Of a stretch of 64,000 bases of DNA, positions 11,461-23,755 are shown piece by piece (the first letter of the stretch is position 1; every line of letters begins with the position of its first letter). The stretch covers positions 131,013,035-131,077,034 of the forward strand of contig NC_062222.1 in the NCBI RefSeq assembly GCF_902686445.1, in the 5' to 3' direction. This DNA is from Sciurus carolinensis (Eukaryota > Chordata > Mammalia > Rodentia > Sciuridae). The position numbers were made by a program, and so were the translations under genes. The notes under the pieces are model-generated. The model was not told where the DNA came from and made no database searches. It worked only from the letters and a program-made list of their open reading frames with translations.

Positions 11461-11774
11461 TCAGTACTTCCCAAACCTTGATCAGATTTTTACCACAGCT
11501 CAAATTGGTGGTTATTATTTATTTTATTTTAAAACACTATTTCATTAACTTTGGTGAAATAATCTTGAAAAGTTTTAGCTATAATAACATTATTTAAAGG
11601 TTTAAATATAATAACTTACAATTTTCAACAGTTTAAATGTTCGGTGATAAAGGATTTATAAAATTGGACTATGGTAGAACAGAATGCTCTACGGTGATCA
11701 AAGACTGACATCGTCCAATACATTGACACCGTCAATGGAATAAAATACATTCTTTCCCTCTCTCTGTCTTTGAG
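11461..11774. other. Unclassified AT-rich stretch
   Basis: Nothing recognised apart from A/T-rich runs around 11510-11640. Confidence 0.4.
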
Positions 11775-11885
11775 GTGGGATTTCAAACTCCTCATGCCTC
11801 TGGACTGAAACTCAGACTACATCATCAGCTCTCCTGGGTCTCAGTCTACATAATCACATGAGTCAATTCCTGATAATAACTTCTA
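11775..11885 (+). repeat. MLT2-type (ERV-L) LTR 3' fragment
   Basis: 'ctggactgaaactcagacta', 'catcatcagctctcctgggtctcag' and 'cataatcacatgagtcaatt' match the 3' part of the LTR family whose other copies lie at 14.6, 41.0 and 46.3 kb in reverse orientation. The family name MLT2B is from memory. In full copies the same place is followed by simple repeats, and here a CA tract follows. Confidence 0.6.
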
Positions 11886-11894
11886 TGTGCGCGA

Positions 11895-11939
<45 letters not shown>
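11886..11939. repeat. (CA)n microsatellite with GC-alternating head
   Basis: 'gtgcgcgagcgcgc' runs into about 40 bases of CA repeat. A potential Z-DNA tract, mirrored in composition by the one at 9.3 kb. Confidence 0.95.
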
Positions 11940-11940
<1 letters not shown>

Positions 11941-12689
11941 CGTTAGTTCTTTTACTCTAGGGAACCTAAGACCTAGACAACTCAACCTATGCATATTTCC
12001 AAATAGGGAGATATGCCTTTTAGTAAAGGATATATTTCTCTAAGTCATAATTCTCAGGTTAATTTCCAGGTATCAGTTGACGAGGAAAAGAAAATGGGTC
12101 ATTTTTAGGCAAAACTTTCTTCTTTTTCCTCCTATTCCATTTGACTAGTGGACAATGTTGAATCCTGAGCACTACATTGTTAAGATAGAGACAGTTTGGA
12201 TCAAATGAACTAGAACTTGGAAGTTACACCCAGATTTCTGGGGCCAAGTCCGTGCACCCCTGAGTGTACCTTGTTCATCTTCTCTGGTGTTCCCTGACCA
12301 TGGCTTCTTACTTCAGACCTGAGGCTCAGTTCTTACCTACTTCATTCTGTGGCTTGGCTACCATCCTAATTTGACTTTTCACCTCTCTCAGTTTTTGAAC
12401 TAAGAAACTGACTTTCACTTCTGGGTCTTATCTCTGCACCTGGCACCTGTGTAGTTTAATAATTTGCCTTGAGGTGCTCTCCAGGAACTGACCCATCAAG
12501 CTCCCACCTAGTTCTCTTCATAAGTCACTGACCTTTCCCAGGGTAAGACTGGCTGGCTAAGATCATTCCTGATGCATGCTGCCTTTCTTAGTTTCCATGA
12601 ATCTATCCACCAAGGGATACCTATTGAAAGGTTACTGATTTTTCACTTCATTATCCAGATAATCAGAAACAGCAAAGATCCAAAGAAAA
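11940..12689. other. Unclassified stretch, nothing recognised
   Basis: No open frame above 60 codons other than one running out of the CA repeat; no repeat recognised. Confidence 0.4.
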
Positions 12690-12850
12690 GGTCATTGATA
12701 TTGAAATCAAAAGAACTAAATTGAATCTCTATTACCTCAGGTCCCTAAGATTCAGTCATTTCATCCATGTAATAATAAAACCCAATGCTCATATTTAAAG
12801 GCTTCATTAAGATAATATGCAAGGATGTTTGTGATAATTGTTATAAGCCA
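12690..12850 (+). repeat. MIR fragment
   Basis: 'aaaagaactaaattgaatct', 'cattt' and 'catccatgtaataataaaacc', then 'aggcttcattaagataatatgcaagg', fit the 3' two thirds of MIR. Strongly diverged. Confidence 0.45.
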
Positions 12851-14565
12851 CAAAAATGTCATGCATGTTTTTATTATTTCAGTTTTGCCCTGTGCTGGTA
12901 ATATCCTGTAAATGCCATTGGAATCGACAGAGAGGATGGATTCAAACTGATGCTTACCCGGTGACTGCCTGCTTCTGTGCCAAGCATCATGTTTTGTACC
13001 AGGTACATGGACAGGTGCAGAGCTCACAGTTGTTTGACTATGCAGAGTTGGTAAAAAATTCCAATTAAGATCTGGAACATTCCAAACTATGCCTGAAGAT
13101 GGTGAAGAGTCACTGGGAATTAGAAAAAGTCATCTGGGCATGAGTCTTTCCAAATAAAAATCGTTTTAATCCCTGCACACCATCTTTAGTGAAGTGCTTC
13201 CCCAGGAGTCCTGACTAGCTTCATGAAAAAGACTGGTTTGTAGGGAGCCCTCTACAGGCAGTTGGCATTATTACCTGCGTTTTCCTAGAGTCAGAGCTCT
13301 GAATAAGTAGTAGCTGATTTCCAGATGTGGATTGCTGAATCTCAGAGAACGTAACATGCAATATCAGCTTTAAAAAGAAAATTGCTTTTTGTTTAAATTG
13401 TAAAATTTTTAATTAATTTGAATTGAATTGATACTGTCAGTAAAAAATTCTGAAACAACATTTAAAATACGATTCTAGTCTTTAGTACTTTTATCACTTG
13501 GAGCTGTTTTCATTCTTTTATTAAATAAACCTTTAATTTCTCATCTTAAAATTCAGGAAAAATACTTTTCATGGACCTTGAGGTCTACGAGCGAATACTA
13601 TCTGTTAGATGTTTACTCATGTACTTTATAGTCCTTATATGTAAAGTTCCATCTTTAACTAAAAAAAAAACTTCAATTATTTAGAGCTTAGAAAATAATG
13701 AGGTTTTTTTAATATCTCATAAATTCCAGCACTCCTGCTTATCTGTGTTTTGCAACAGGTAATGTGTTTGCAAAAGGAAGTCACTTTGGTTCCTTCCTCT
13801 GTTCTGATCATTGCTCATTAACTCATATGGCAGTTAATCCTGGACCAACTTTTAATAGTCTTATCTTACACCCGTGGATATCTTTTTGAAAATACATGTA
13901 AGAATCAAAGTTAATTTTACTCTTTTTGAGGTCAAACATGTTTAATGCCTGGTAGGGAGAGTGAAGAACTGGTGATTGAGTTGATATAATTCTAAGCTCC
14001 TAGTGGCTCCTTCCATCTTAAGTGTCAGAGGAGAGAAAAGGTTTTAGCGATTTGCATATGCACAGGAAAGATTCCCAGGATGGCCATGGATTTTCTTTCA
14101 TCTTGTAGCCTTGAAACTCTTTAGTAGTTATAGCTACATTGGGATAATGGGTGTTCTAACTGTAAATGATAGGTAGACTTGATGTCTTTGTCAGTTTTGT
14201 TATGGTTTTTAAATATCCCTTGTCCCAGGAAGATAGAAATGATATTTACCCACCAGGACAGGAAACTAAAACCAAAGAGTGAAAAAGCAGTTGAGGATGT
14301 GGGGTGGGGAAGGAAAGATCCGTGCCACGTGGCAGCTGCCTTGAGGGAGCAGCAGGACCATGGCCTGGTTGTGTCCTCTTCATTTCCCAGCCGGTCTTAT
14401 CTTCCTTTCCTCTGTTTCTTCATTTCTGTCTGCGGAAGAATTCCCACTACCACATATGCCTTGATTTCCAAAAGAAGAGGCTTATGCTAGACAAAGAGCT
14501 TTCTCTCTCTCTGATCCTGCCTCCAGAGCAGTTAGTCTGTGTTTTCCAAAGAAGCAGAATATTTC
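12851..14565. other. Unclassified stretch, no gene seen
   Basis: Two frames of about 103 codons overlap at 14179-14612, one in each of two frames, which argues against either being real. An 88-codon minus-strand frame at 12761-13027 overlaps a plus-strand frame. The interval 13370-13540 is very AT-rich. Confidence 0.45.
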
Positions 14566-15030
14566 TCAGTGTTCTCCAGAGAAATATGGAAACACGAACC
14601 CCTTGTAGATAGATAGGTAAGTACATAGGTCAGTAGATAGACGAAGAGGAGATTAAAGGAATTGGACTCATGATTACAGATGCTGAAGTCTCCAGGATTT
14701 GCCACCTGAAGCTGGAGAACAGCAAAATCCTTGAGATGCTTCTGTCTGAGGCCAAAGTTTCAAGAGCCAGGAGTGTTTGTGTCTTCCAAAGGAGAAAATG
14801 AACATTCCAGCTTAAATAGAGACAGGATGAATTCATTCTTCTTCTACCTTTTTGTTTTATTCGAGTTCGAATGATGTCTTTCTGCATTTAAAAGGTCCTT
14901 CACTTCATTCATTTTGCTGATTCAACTTTGTTGCAGAAAAACTTTCAAAAATACACAGAAATAATGTTTTACCAGCTATCTGGGCATCTCTTATCCCAGT
15001 CAAACTGACACATAAAATTAAACTTACAGT
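14566..15030 (-). repeat. MLT2-type (ERV-L) LTR
   Basis: Read on the plus strand it begins 'cagtgttctccagagaaat', has a short tagatagatag simple repeat (about 14605-14640), and ends 'ccagctatctgggcatctct', 'atcccagtcaaactgacaca', 'taaaatta'. This is the reverse complement of the LTR that starts 'ttaattttatgtgtcaactt'. No internal retroviral sequence flanks it, so it is a solo LTR. Family name unverified. Confidence 0.7.
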
Positions 15031-15359
15031 CATATTCTATTCTAGACTTCCTTCTACATCTTATTATCAGTGGTTATTGACCTAGGATGGGCAGTAGATG
15101 TATTATTTATGGCTACTTGGAATCCCCATAATTTCCTTTCTCATCCTTTTAACTTGGGTAGACTTCAAACTCACATACAAAGTTATGAAATTATTAATAA
15201 CAAGATAATAATGGGGAAGCAGAAGGAAAATAGCAGAAAAATAATACAAAGGCAACTATTATCTATTTTTTCATTTTTTTTAATCCCAATTCAACTCTGA
15301 GGCTTTATTTCTTAAACCAAGTGGTGAATAACAGGTGTTTGTCCCATCAGTATGTATAT
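15031..15359. other. Unclassified AT-rich stretch
   Basis: One 76-codon frame (15070-15300) with no recognisable content. No repeat recognised. Confidence 0.4.
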
Positions 15360-15575
15360 TTTATAAATGTTTCTTTTTAAAGCAGTTTTGGGTGCACAGA
15401 AAAATTGAGTAGAAGGTGCAGAGAGTTCCATAAACCCTTCGTTGCTCCAGCCCAGCATTCCTCATTGGTAAATTTGTCACAAATGATGAACCTACCTTGA
15501 CACGTTATTATGACCCATCGTCCATGTTTACATTAGAGTTCACTCTTAGCAATACACATTCCATATTCATTATTG
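15360..15575 (-). repeat. Old L1 (L1M-type) fragment
   Basis: 'gcagttttgggtgcacagaa', 'attgagtagaaggtgcagag', 'gatgaacctaccttgacacg', 'ttattatgacccatcgtcca', 'cattagagttcactctt' match the antisense strand of ancient mammalian L1 3' regions block by block. Confidence 0.7.
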
Positions 15576-17459
15576 AGACTCGATTGTACAGACCCCATTC
15601 CAGAGGGGTTGTACGATGACAAACAGAAGCACATACACTTCACGCCGTGGCTTTTATGTTTTTCTCAAGAGGTAGGAGGCACGGTGTGCATTGATCTCAA
15701 TACCAGCTGAAGGAAACAGAAACCCACAGGGATTTTCACCTGCTCTGAGGATCATGTTCCTGAGAGATACAACTGCTCACCACAGGATTCCTTGCTATTG
15801 AAAGGGATGTTCCCTTTATTAGGATTTCTGACTTCTTCGGTTGCAGTGATTTTCCTGAAGGTGGTATCTAACCCAGACCTAGTCAATCAGTAATTTTAGT
15901 GTTTTGTCCAGAAAGTCCAGATGTCTCTTGCAAGTGCATGGAACTCAAGAGTTGACAGAAGTCATGATTCTGGATTAGCAGCAACAAAGAGAAAAGAGAA
16001 AATGCTGAACAGCTCTGCCAAATGCATGTTCAGCTTCAGTGAAACACTGGCTCACTGTAGTTAAACCATTTAGGTGCAGTCACAGAGAGCTACAACAGTT
16101 TATTTTCAAACACTGTGCTCCTGAGTTTTACGTGACTTCTTTTTTTTTATTTACTTGTCTCTGTGTCTCATGTTACTTGCCTGTTTAAAAAAAAAATCTT
16201 AATTGTCTACTGAATTTGTGATAACTTTAACTTGATGAGCAGCCAAACTCTAAATATTTGTAGGTTTCTTCTCAATTTTCATTTGAATATAGCCTTTGCT
16301 TCTCTCTTACTTATTTTTCTGCCAGGCCTTGTGTTCATTTTTAAAAGGGATTTCCGTTTATTTATTCCTCACCCATATACTCTGGACTCACCCACTGATT
16401 CAAGATGGTTGTTTAACTTTTTAGAACACATTGGAGGCTTAGAATGTCTTCTCCCCATGTCTCATTTCTGATTTACCATTTAAGCTGACTGTGAATGATC
16501 TCACTGCATTTGAAGTCATAAGTATCTTTTGCTTCTGCCATTTCAACCTCACTGAGAAGTAGAGGTAAAATATGATCATTGACTTGCACAACACAGAAGG
16601 AAAAAAAAAAAAAAGGAAAATATTTAGATGAGAAAAGATGTTCCAGTTCACCTTATTGGAACCATAGTCCTGATAAAAGAGTAACCTACGCTGTTCTTCA
16701 GGCAGGAAGGTCACATTTCCATGTCAAAACTTTCCCACATTCTATGTTGGTAGTCTAAGCTTCTAGTGATGGCCTCTGACCAGTTTTTGTTTTGAACTTC
16801 TGGGTTGTTAGGAGACCAAGTCAATTGTCTCTTTGTAGTGTTTTAAGACAACTGTTAACTACACTAAAGAATAGTGATGCTCCTCAGATTAAAATTCAAA
16901 AGAATAAGTTCCCAACTCAGAAGGGAAAGGCGAAGCCACGGACACAACTCTGCCACAGCATGTAGATAATTCGGAAGCTCCCAGTAGTTGGCAATGAAAA
17001 ACTTAAGTAGAAGGCAGGCACAGAAGTTCTTCAGATGTCTTGGTCAGAAATCTCAGCAGTCAACAAAATTGCAGGGCTTCACCACCACAAACCTACGCTC
17101 TTTTCTCAGTGGTAAATTTTTTGATCTCAAATCTTCCTGGAATGTTGATACTTAACAATCAAAAACATAGGCTACTAGTTATTTATACCAATGTCTTCTG
17201 CTGCAGAAGCCCCAAAACAATCTAATTCAACCTAATCAGTTTTATTATTAGAAAAGTAGACTGCTTAAGTCTAAAGGTGCTCATGGGGAAAATTTAATCA
17301 TGCCAGCAATGAACAATTCTTAAAGAATAGCATACACTGTGAAGATCCAGTTCCACGTCAACTCCAAGCCTGTGTTGTTGACAGTGACTCAAAGTCTTCA
17401 TTTCAGTCGTTTTATGTAAAGGAATACTTTCTCATAGAGCATAAGTAGACCCAACATTC
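15576..17459. other. Unclassified stretch, no gene seen
   Basis: Includes an A run at 16601-16614 and short overlapping frames (16232-16471 plus, 16439-16714 minus, 17040-17225 plus) with no recognisable content. If the possible pseudogene to the right is real, the part near 17.0-17.45 kb could be its 3' untranslated region. Confidence 0.4.
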
Positions 17460-18430
17460 CAGAGTTCAGAGAGTCACAAATGCTTGGATATCTTTGGAAT
17501 TTTTACCACCTTCCAAATTCTCTTGTTCTTCCATCTTCTTGGCAACTGTATTCTGCTTTTGGTCCAATTGGGTCTGTAGGATGCTCAGCTTCAAAGATGG
17601 GGCAGATGCTAAATGACTAAGGCACATCCAGAGATTTGGAGTCTAAGGCAGACACAAAAACATAAGGCATGATTCATGTCCATCAAACCTATGAATTGTT
17701 TCTGAAATTAGGTTTTCATTTCCACCAAATTGCAGTACAATTCTTTGACAGCTGCGATTTCATTGACTCCAGGGTAGTTTAGCAGTGGGAATTAGGTGTT
17801 GTCTCAAGTCACCATCTGCTCAATCCACATGTCCTGTTTCCTCTTGGGTGCCTGTGCTTCCTCAAAGAAATCAGCAGAGTTAAAATATATGCTCTTCTTT
17901 TATGACATCAAGTTTGGTGAAGCCATTGCTGCCATAGCAGTGTAAAAACATAATTGAGAGTTTTAAGATTGATTTTGTTCACAGTCATTGATTTATCAAA
18001 TGCCTTAATCTGGAAAATGAGATCAACGCACTTATTCTACCTTTATTTCTTGACTTAGTTATCCACCTATGTAAAATGAACAAAGTTGTAGTTCAAATAT
18101 TTTTTTCAAAATAAATCAGCCCAAAGATGCAGAAAATTCACAGCTTTAATAATTTCCTCCATTAACACCCACAACAAAGTAGCTCCTCTGAGAGTCGAAG
18201 CTCTCTCTGATATTTGGCATCATAGAACAGAGTCCACTAGTGTACTACTGTAACTCCTAAATCTATTCCTTTCTCACTGTAATAATTGAGCTCAGATTGT
18301 AGTTCAGACCAGAATGTCCTGATTCCTTATGTGAAAGTAAGTTCACACAGTTTATCAGTTGGTAGCGTGCATGTTTTGTAGCATCTTGAAGGTAAACATA
18401 TTTACCTTCATGTTGAATATCCCTCCAGTG
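17460..18430 (-). pseudogene. Possible decayed pseudogene, parent not recognised
   Basis: On the minus strand several consecutive stretches read like protein but are separated by stops and frame changes. From 5' to 3' (right to left): a stretch near 18390-18300 (EGKYVYLQDATKHARYQLIN), one near 18010-17930 (KAFDKSMTVNKINLKTLNY), one at 17881-17804 (NSADFFEEAQAPKRKQDMW), one near 17780-17712 (GVNEIAAVKELYCNLVEMKT), and a 41-codon tail at 17591-17466 ending in a stop, which begins KLSILQTQLDQKQNTVAKKM and is rich in K, Q and E like a coiled coil. The composition is unlike the hydrophobic noise of other frames here. I see no poly(A) tail on the expected left side and no target-site duplication, and I do not recognise the parent gene. 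It may be chance. Confidence 0.3.
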
Positions 18431-18463
18431 GGAACAGATGAATGAGCAGAGAAAATCTAGTGC

Positions 18464-18870
18464 CTTAGTCCATCAGTGATGCTATAACAGAATGTAGAAC
18501 ATAGCTGGTGTGGAGTAATTCATAAGGAACAGGAATTTATTTTTCACAATTCTGGTGACTGAGAAATTGAGGGTCTAGGAGTCAACATTTGGTATCCAGT
18601 GAGAGATTTCCTGCTACATCCCTCCCATAATGGATGGCAGAAGGGCAAACGGGAGCTAATCTTATATTCTCATTTGGCAGAAAACAAAGGAGAGCAAACC
18701 CACTGTGGCGAACCTTTTTTTTTTTTTTTTATTTACAGGTGTTAATGTATTCATGAGGCTCCACTCTCATGACCTTGACCCTTCCCATTAGGCCTGACTT
18801 CCCTTCGTTGCATGAGGGATTACATTTCTCACAGGCAACTTTGGGGGAAACACATTCACACTATACCAGC
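18464..18870 (-). repeat. MLT1-type MaLR LTR
   Basis: The plus strand shows 'cttagtccatcagtgatgct', 'ataacagaatg', 'ggaatttatttttcacaatt', 'ctggtgactgag', 'aggctccactctcatgacct' and 'gggggaaacacattcacact', the reverse complement of an MLT1 LTR. An 18-base T run (18717-18734) interrupts it and could be a small later insertion. The frame starting at 18888 lies beyond its end. Confidence 0.8.
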
Positions 18871-19816
18871 TGACTATCTATCACCACTTGGGTTCCTGGG
18901 AATGCTTTCGGCACCTGGTATATAAGATGAACTTTGAGATCTGCTCTTTTATGATTTATGGAGGGAGAGTTGAGGGATCCAAGCTAGAGACCATTCACAA
19001 ATGTCCTTTATTAGGGACTCCTGTTTGTTTCTCTGGCTTTCTCCTCTTTATCAGTACTCCCCAGGCTGGTTTTTGAGTTTCCTTTTGCATATAGATACTT
19101 GCTCTATGTCTCCTGTGCTACTATTCGGTAACTCAGTTATCATTTGATTTCTCACCTTCCTTTTTCCATTTGGTTTAGTCAATTCATACATATTGTGCTC
19201 TACTGAATTGTTTAAATCTCCCTGTGACTTAAACTAGACTGGGAAGGGGCTGAGAATTGAAATCGGATGTCTTTGATTACATAGATTATGTTCTAAAAAT
19301 AGTACTTAAGAACATAAAAGTAAGATTTTTTGTTTAGTGGTAAACCAAAGGTAGCTCCCTGGTAAGAAATTGCGTTTGGAAACCAATATTTATATTAGTG
19401 TTCCATGCAGTACACCAGGAAAATAATTTGAAAATTACTGGTAATGTATCTGAATTCTCAAACACAATCCTTGATAACTCAGTGGTCTTGAAATGTATGA
19501 TTTCCTGCATTCTATAATAATTATCAAGAATCTGCTTGGTACCAGTCATGTAAAGTACCATGGATTGTCACTCCTGGCCCTCATCTTCCCTAGCCCTATT
19601 CCCTGAACCACATCTTTTATCATGGTCTTTCAGTGTGGAACCCATCAGCATTGATTAGAAAGAAGTTTCCCAGAATGGTATAGCAGGAAGAAATTGATTG
19701 GGAGTAGGGCCTGATATCAAATCATGCCAATAAAACACAGGTCTTGAAAATACAAAGACTTCATTTTCTTAGGTGTAAAATACAGAAAGTCAGCAAATCA
19801 TATCCATCAACCCTGC
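18871..19816. other. Unclassified stretch, nothing recognised
   Basis: Frames of 62 codons (18888-19076, plus) and 75 codons (19334-19561, minus) have no recognisable content. Confidence 0.4.
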
Positions 19817-20231
19817 TGTTGTGAGTTGAATGGTGTCCCCTCAAAAATGGTACACTCAAGTCCCAAACCCCAATACCTTACTTGAAATTAGATTTTGCAC
19901 TTAATCAAGTCAAAGATTCAGACACAGATACATAGGGAGAACACCATGTGAACATACAGAGACATGCAGATGCACCGAAGGAAGACCATGTGAAGATGGA
20001 GGAGAGGTGGGGGTGACCCTCTTATAAGCCTAAGTACACAGGGTTGGCCATAGTCACCAGAGGCTGGATGAGAGGCTTGAACAGATTCTGCCTCAGAGTC
20101 CCCTGAAGGAACCAGCCTACAACACCTTGACGGTGGATTTCTAAGGTCCAGAACTGGGAGGCAATACATTTCTGCAGTCCCAATCACCATGCCATTGTTC
20201 CTTTATTAAAGCAGCCCTGGGAAACTCATAT
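19817..20231 (+). repeat. MLT1-type MaLR LTR
   Basis: Starts 'tgttgtgagttgaatggtgt' and 'cccctcaaaaatgg', continues with 'aacaccatgtgaacatacag', 'ctaaggtccagaactgggag' and ends 'gcagccctgggaaactcat', the whole order of an MLT1 LTR. Opposite orientation to the copy about 1 kb upstream; the two do not look like the paired LTRs of one provirus. Confidence 0.8.
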
Positions 20232-20894
20232 GTGCCCTGAGTGACAAAGTCAAGAAAAAATTCTCAAGAGAATCTGAAATTCCAGAAGCAGGAGGAAAGA
20301 ACCCATTCTTGGGTGGCTTCTTAGATCAAACAATGGAAACCAAGTGACAGTACAGGAAGTCCAGGGTTCTACTGGTATGAGCGGATTCTGGATCAACAGG
20401 TTCTCCCATCCTCTTCACCTTCCCAGAGGAAGGGAGTTCTCACACCCCTTGGTCCACTAGTCCTCTCTAATGCATCCAATTGTCTTTACCTGCAACATTT
20501 TCTTGTTAGTGTTCTATTTACCTTTCTATTTTTCAGTCCACCTGCATCCTCTACCCAAACTTGACCTACCTTCTAATCTCCCTCCTCACTTCAGTTTAAT
20601 TTGAGCACAGATGTGAAGCTCCTGCAACCAATACATCATTTTAGTCTCTCTGTCTTCAAACCGACCATGTCCAGGGTCCTACCAGCTCACACATTCCAAT
20701 CAAACCTTAACATACCTGCTTTGATGCTCTTCCGATATAAGGAAGTTAATAGCTCAAGTTTGGTAACTAATGTGTTTTGAATAGTCCCTGGGTGTTTCTT
20801 TCCTTATTGAAGAAAGAAGCAAAGGGAAATTAGGTGAATAGTGAACCCCAATGCACCCACAGTTCCTTAATACTTATGGTGAAATTTGCAAACT
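20232..20894. other. Unclassified stretch, nothing recognised
   Basis: No open frame above 60 codons and no repeat recognised. Confidence 0.4.
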
Positions 20895-21085
20895 GGCTTT
20901 ATATACCCAGATCTTGACTCTGTTGCTGACTAACTCAGAACCTTTGCAGAGATTACATAATTTCCAAATTTCCAGACACTCAGTTGATAATGCTGTTTAT
21001 TTTCTGGCATGGTTGTAAAAAATGAATTAATAATGTGCTTCATGCTTTGTATTTAGTAAGTTCCCAGTAAATGTGAGTTCCTCCT
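20895..21085 (+). repeat. MIR fragment
   Basis: 'cccagatcttgactctgttg', 'ctgactaactcagaaccttt', then 'tggttgtaaaaaatgaatta', and 'gtatttagtaagttcccagt' match the MIR body and its 'agcacatagtaagtgctcaat' end. Confidence 0.55.
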
Positions 21086-21861
21086 ATTTGTCTCCTAGAT
21101 TTTAGGTAAATATCTTATTTTTATCATAACGCATTTACAGCTTTTTGTTAATTCCTTATTCAACTAGGTCCTTTACATAAAGACTTTTTTAAAGCAGTCG
21201 CTTAATAAGAAATTGAAATGGTGAAATTGAAGTATAAACTAATGAAAAAGAAAATAAATAAAATAAAATCAATGCCAATAAATCTTGGCAGAGTGTGTTT
21301 TAAAAAAAATGGATTGCTGCAATTGATTTTACACCTGTGTTTTATGAAGCATATTTTGTTTTTTTTAAAGTATTCAATTACCTTGAATAGGTGTCCTAGT
21401 ACAGGCTGATAGCTATGTCATGGAGATGGCAATAAATTCGCATTTTAAAAGGCTTCCAAAGTGACTATCAAAGCTTTTCCTACTTGTCTGAGATTGTGCA
21501 TCTTGGGGATAAAAGGAAGGGAAGCTTTCAGAAGTCTAGTGTGGGGCAGCTGTGCTCATTGGTGCAAAAAGTAGGAGATAAGAGCACAAGCAAAGCAACC
21601 CAATATACCAAGGTAGTTCCAACTCTGGTCATTACACAGCACAGAGTGTGACGTGGACATACATTTCTTGTGTGAAGAGTTGACTCCTACCAGAATGGAA
21701 AAATATCCATGGTGCTAATATACTTTCAGGGAGACGATCTATCATCTTAATTTGAGTATATTAAGGTTTTATTTCTTTCCTTATCTTCTTTCTTTGGAGA
21801 GGAATATTTATTCACATGACTTAGTACTTAAATGATTTAAACTATTAAAATGATTGAGTGG
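21086..21861. other. Unclassified AT-rich stretch
   Basis: A 63-codon frame (21218-21409) runs through A/T-rich sequence. Nothing recognised. Confidence 0.4.
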
Positions 21862-22227
21862 TGCTATATTTTGAATATGGGCAATATTTCCCAAATGTCC
21901 ATGTATAATGGCTTGGTCCCTAGGGTGGTGGTATTGGGAGATCCTGTGGACCTTTAAAAGACCTAAAAAGTCTTTAGGTCATCGAGACTTTGCTCCCACA
22001 GGGAACTGTAAGACCCTGGTCTCTGTCTCTCTGTATTTCCTGGATGGAGATGTCCGCACTCATAGGAAACACTCTCACCATGATGTGCCACCCAAAGGTC
22101 AAGCCAACGAAGGAGGATACCCAACCATAGACTTGAGTCTCTAGAACCATAAGCCAAAACAAGCCTCTTTACTTCACATGTAGTCCATCAGGTATTTCCT
22201 TACAGTGATGGAAAAATAACTGATATA
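21862..22227 (+). repeat. Rodent-type MaLR solo LTR (MST/MT/ORR1-like)
   Basis: Starts 'tgctatattttgaatatggg', contains 'ccaaatgtccatgtataatgg', 'cttggtccctagggtggtgg', 'tattgggag' and ends 'tacagtgatggaaaaataac', 'tgatata'. Flanks read agtgg (left) and ggtgg (right, 22228-22232), a 4/5 match to a 5-bp target duplication. A small stem (gacctaaa/tttaggtc) lies near 21960-21980. The three frames at 21908-22162 are all inside this LTR and are not genes. Confidence 0.75.
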
Positions 22228-23574
22228 GGTGGATACATGGAGGGCTCAACATATACACAAAATCCTGTTTCTCCAAATAGTCTACAAGGAAGACAGTCAA
22301 CCTCTCCCCTCAGTTCAGCTTTATTGCATATTTATGCTGGTGGCTCCTGGACACTTCTGAGGCAGGAGATATGCTTGTTTACCAGTTGGATGGGCTCTAT
22401 TGCCTCTCACCTGTGCTGAGCTTAATCTGGCAGCCTTCTTCTGAGCCCAGCATTTTTTTTTTTTTTGAGCCAGAAGGAACCTGGGTATTTTGCATAAATC
22501 CAAAGCCTCTACATCAGACATTGGCAGAAAGAGCATATTGAGCACTGAGGCCTTTCCAGAGCTTGCAGGATCAAAAACACAAGGTTAATACCCCAGGTGC
22601 ATGGTGTCACAGAAGACAGCCACCGAATCACACATGCTAATCAGAGTCTGAAGGTTGACAGAATTCAAGCAGTGATTTCTACCAGTCTCCACTGGACTTT
22701 TCTCAGGAACCAACAGGGAGATGTTGGATCTGACTATTAATGAATCAGGATGCACTTTATCTGTCTGAAAGCACATTTGTCATGGCAATTTACAAGAGTT
22801 AGCACCATGTTTCCTAAGCTTGCTACAGAATCTGGCAAGCATTCTTTTTAATGAGCTAACATCCAGAACGACATATACTTTTTATGGCATTTATTGCATA
22901 TTGTCATAAACACTATTAAGTTAAATTATGGAACCATTTGCAGACTGAAAAAAATATTAAAAGGTTCATCATTAAAGCAAGAATCTTCAGAGATACCCAC
23001 TTTGTCAGTCCTCATTCTGTTGGATATGGAAGAAAATCTGGCATATTCTTTGTCTCACTCTAGCTGAAAGGAAGTTCAGAGGTCAGCATCTTGGCCAGGG
23101 GACCAAGAAGTCTGAGATAGAAAGGGAAGACCCAGGGACCACAGCAGATGGAACCTGCGTACCTTCCAGTGACATAACCCAAGAGAAAAACTAAAGCCAA
23201 CTTTAAATAAGCATGGAACCAAGTTACCAACCTTTGGCCTCAGAGAAAGAGAACCCAACTCATGGGTAGATTCAGGATTGAGGCATTAGAAGGAAACACC
23301 CTGGGGAGCATCCTCAAGCAGTTCCAACGTAAGGTGTGCTTCATTTTAGATGTTGTCCTCTTGAAGGCATGAACTTACACCTGCACAATAGCCATTAATA
23401 ATCTCTTGGATTTTAATGCCCTGTGCACCTGCAATTGGAATCAAATGGTATAGAAGGGCTCACTGGGGTGATGTGTTATCTCTCTAGTACTTTCTAGAAT
23501 GCTGACATATGCTCTGCCCTACATTTTTACTAACCCCCCATACTCAAAGCTCTTTCTTGATAATTCTGCCATTC
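22228..23574. other. Unclassified stretch, no gene seen
   Basis: Contains a 14-base T run near 22453-22466 and short frames without recognisable content (22237-22419, 22321-22545, 22585-22776, 23076-23258). No repeat family recognised. Confidence 0.4.
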
Positions 23575-23755
23575 TGGGAGCTAATGTGGCATGATGATTT
23601 AAGATCAAGGTCACTGGGTTCACCTACTAGCCACCTGTCTAGGGAAGTTGATGTAGCCCCTATGTTATTTGCAACTAAAATGCCGGAAATGATAGAAACT
23701 ACTTTTAGGGTTAGTGTGAGGATTGAGTCAGCACAGACTGGTTAACTGCCTTAAA
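23575..23755 (+). repeat. MIR fragment
   Basis: 'ggcatgatgatttaagatcaagg', 'cactgggttcacctactagc', 'ttagggttagtgtgaggatt', 'gagtcagcacagactggtta' follow MIR from near its start to near its end. The 78-codon frame at 23509-23745 runs through it. Confidence 0.55.

Noticed and set aside
18464..20231. The two MLT1 LTRs as the paired ends of one element
   Set aside because: They are in opposite orientation and the sequence between them shows no internal retroelement.
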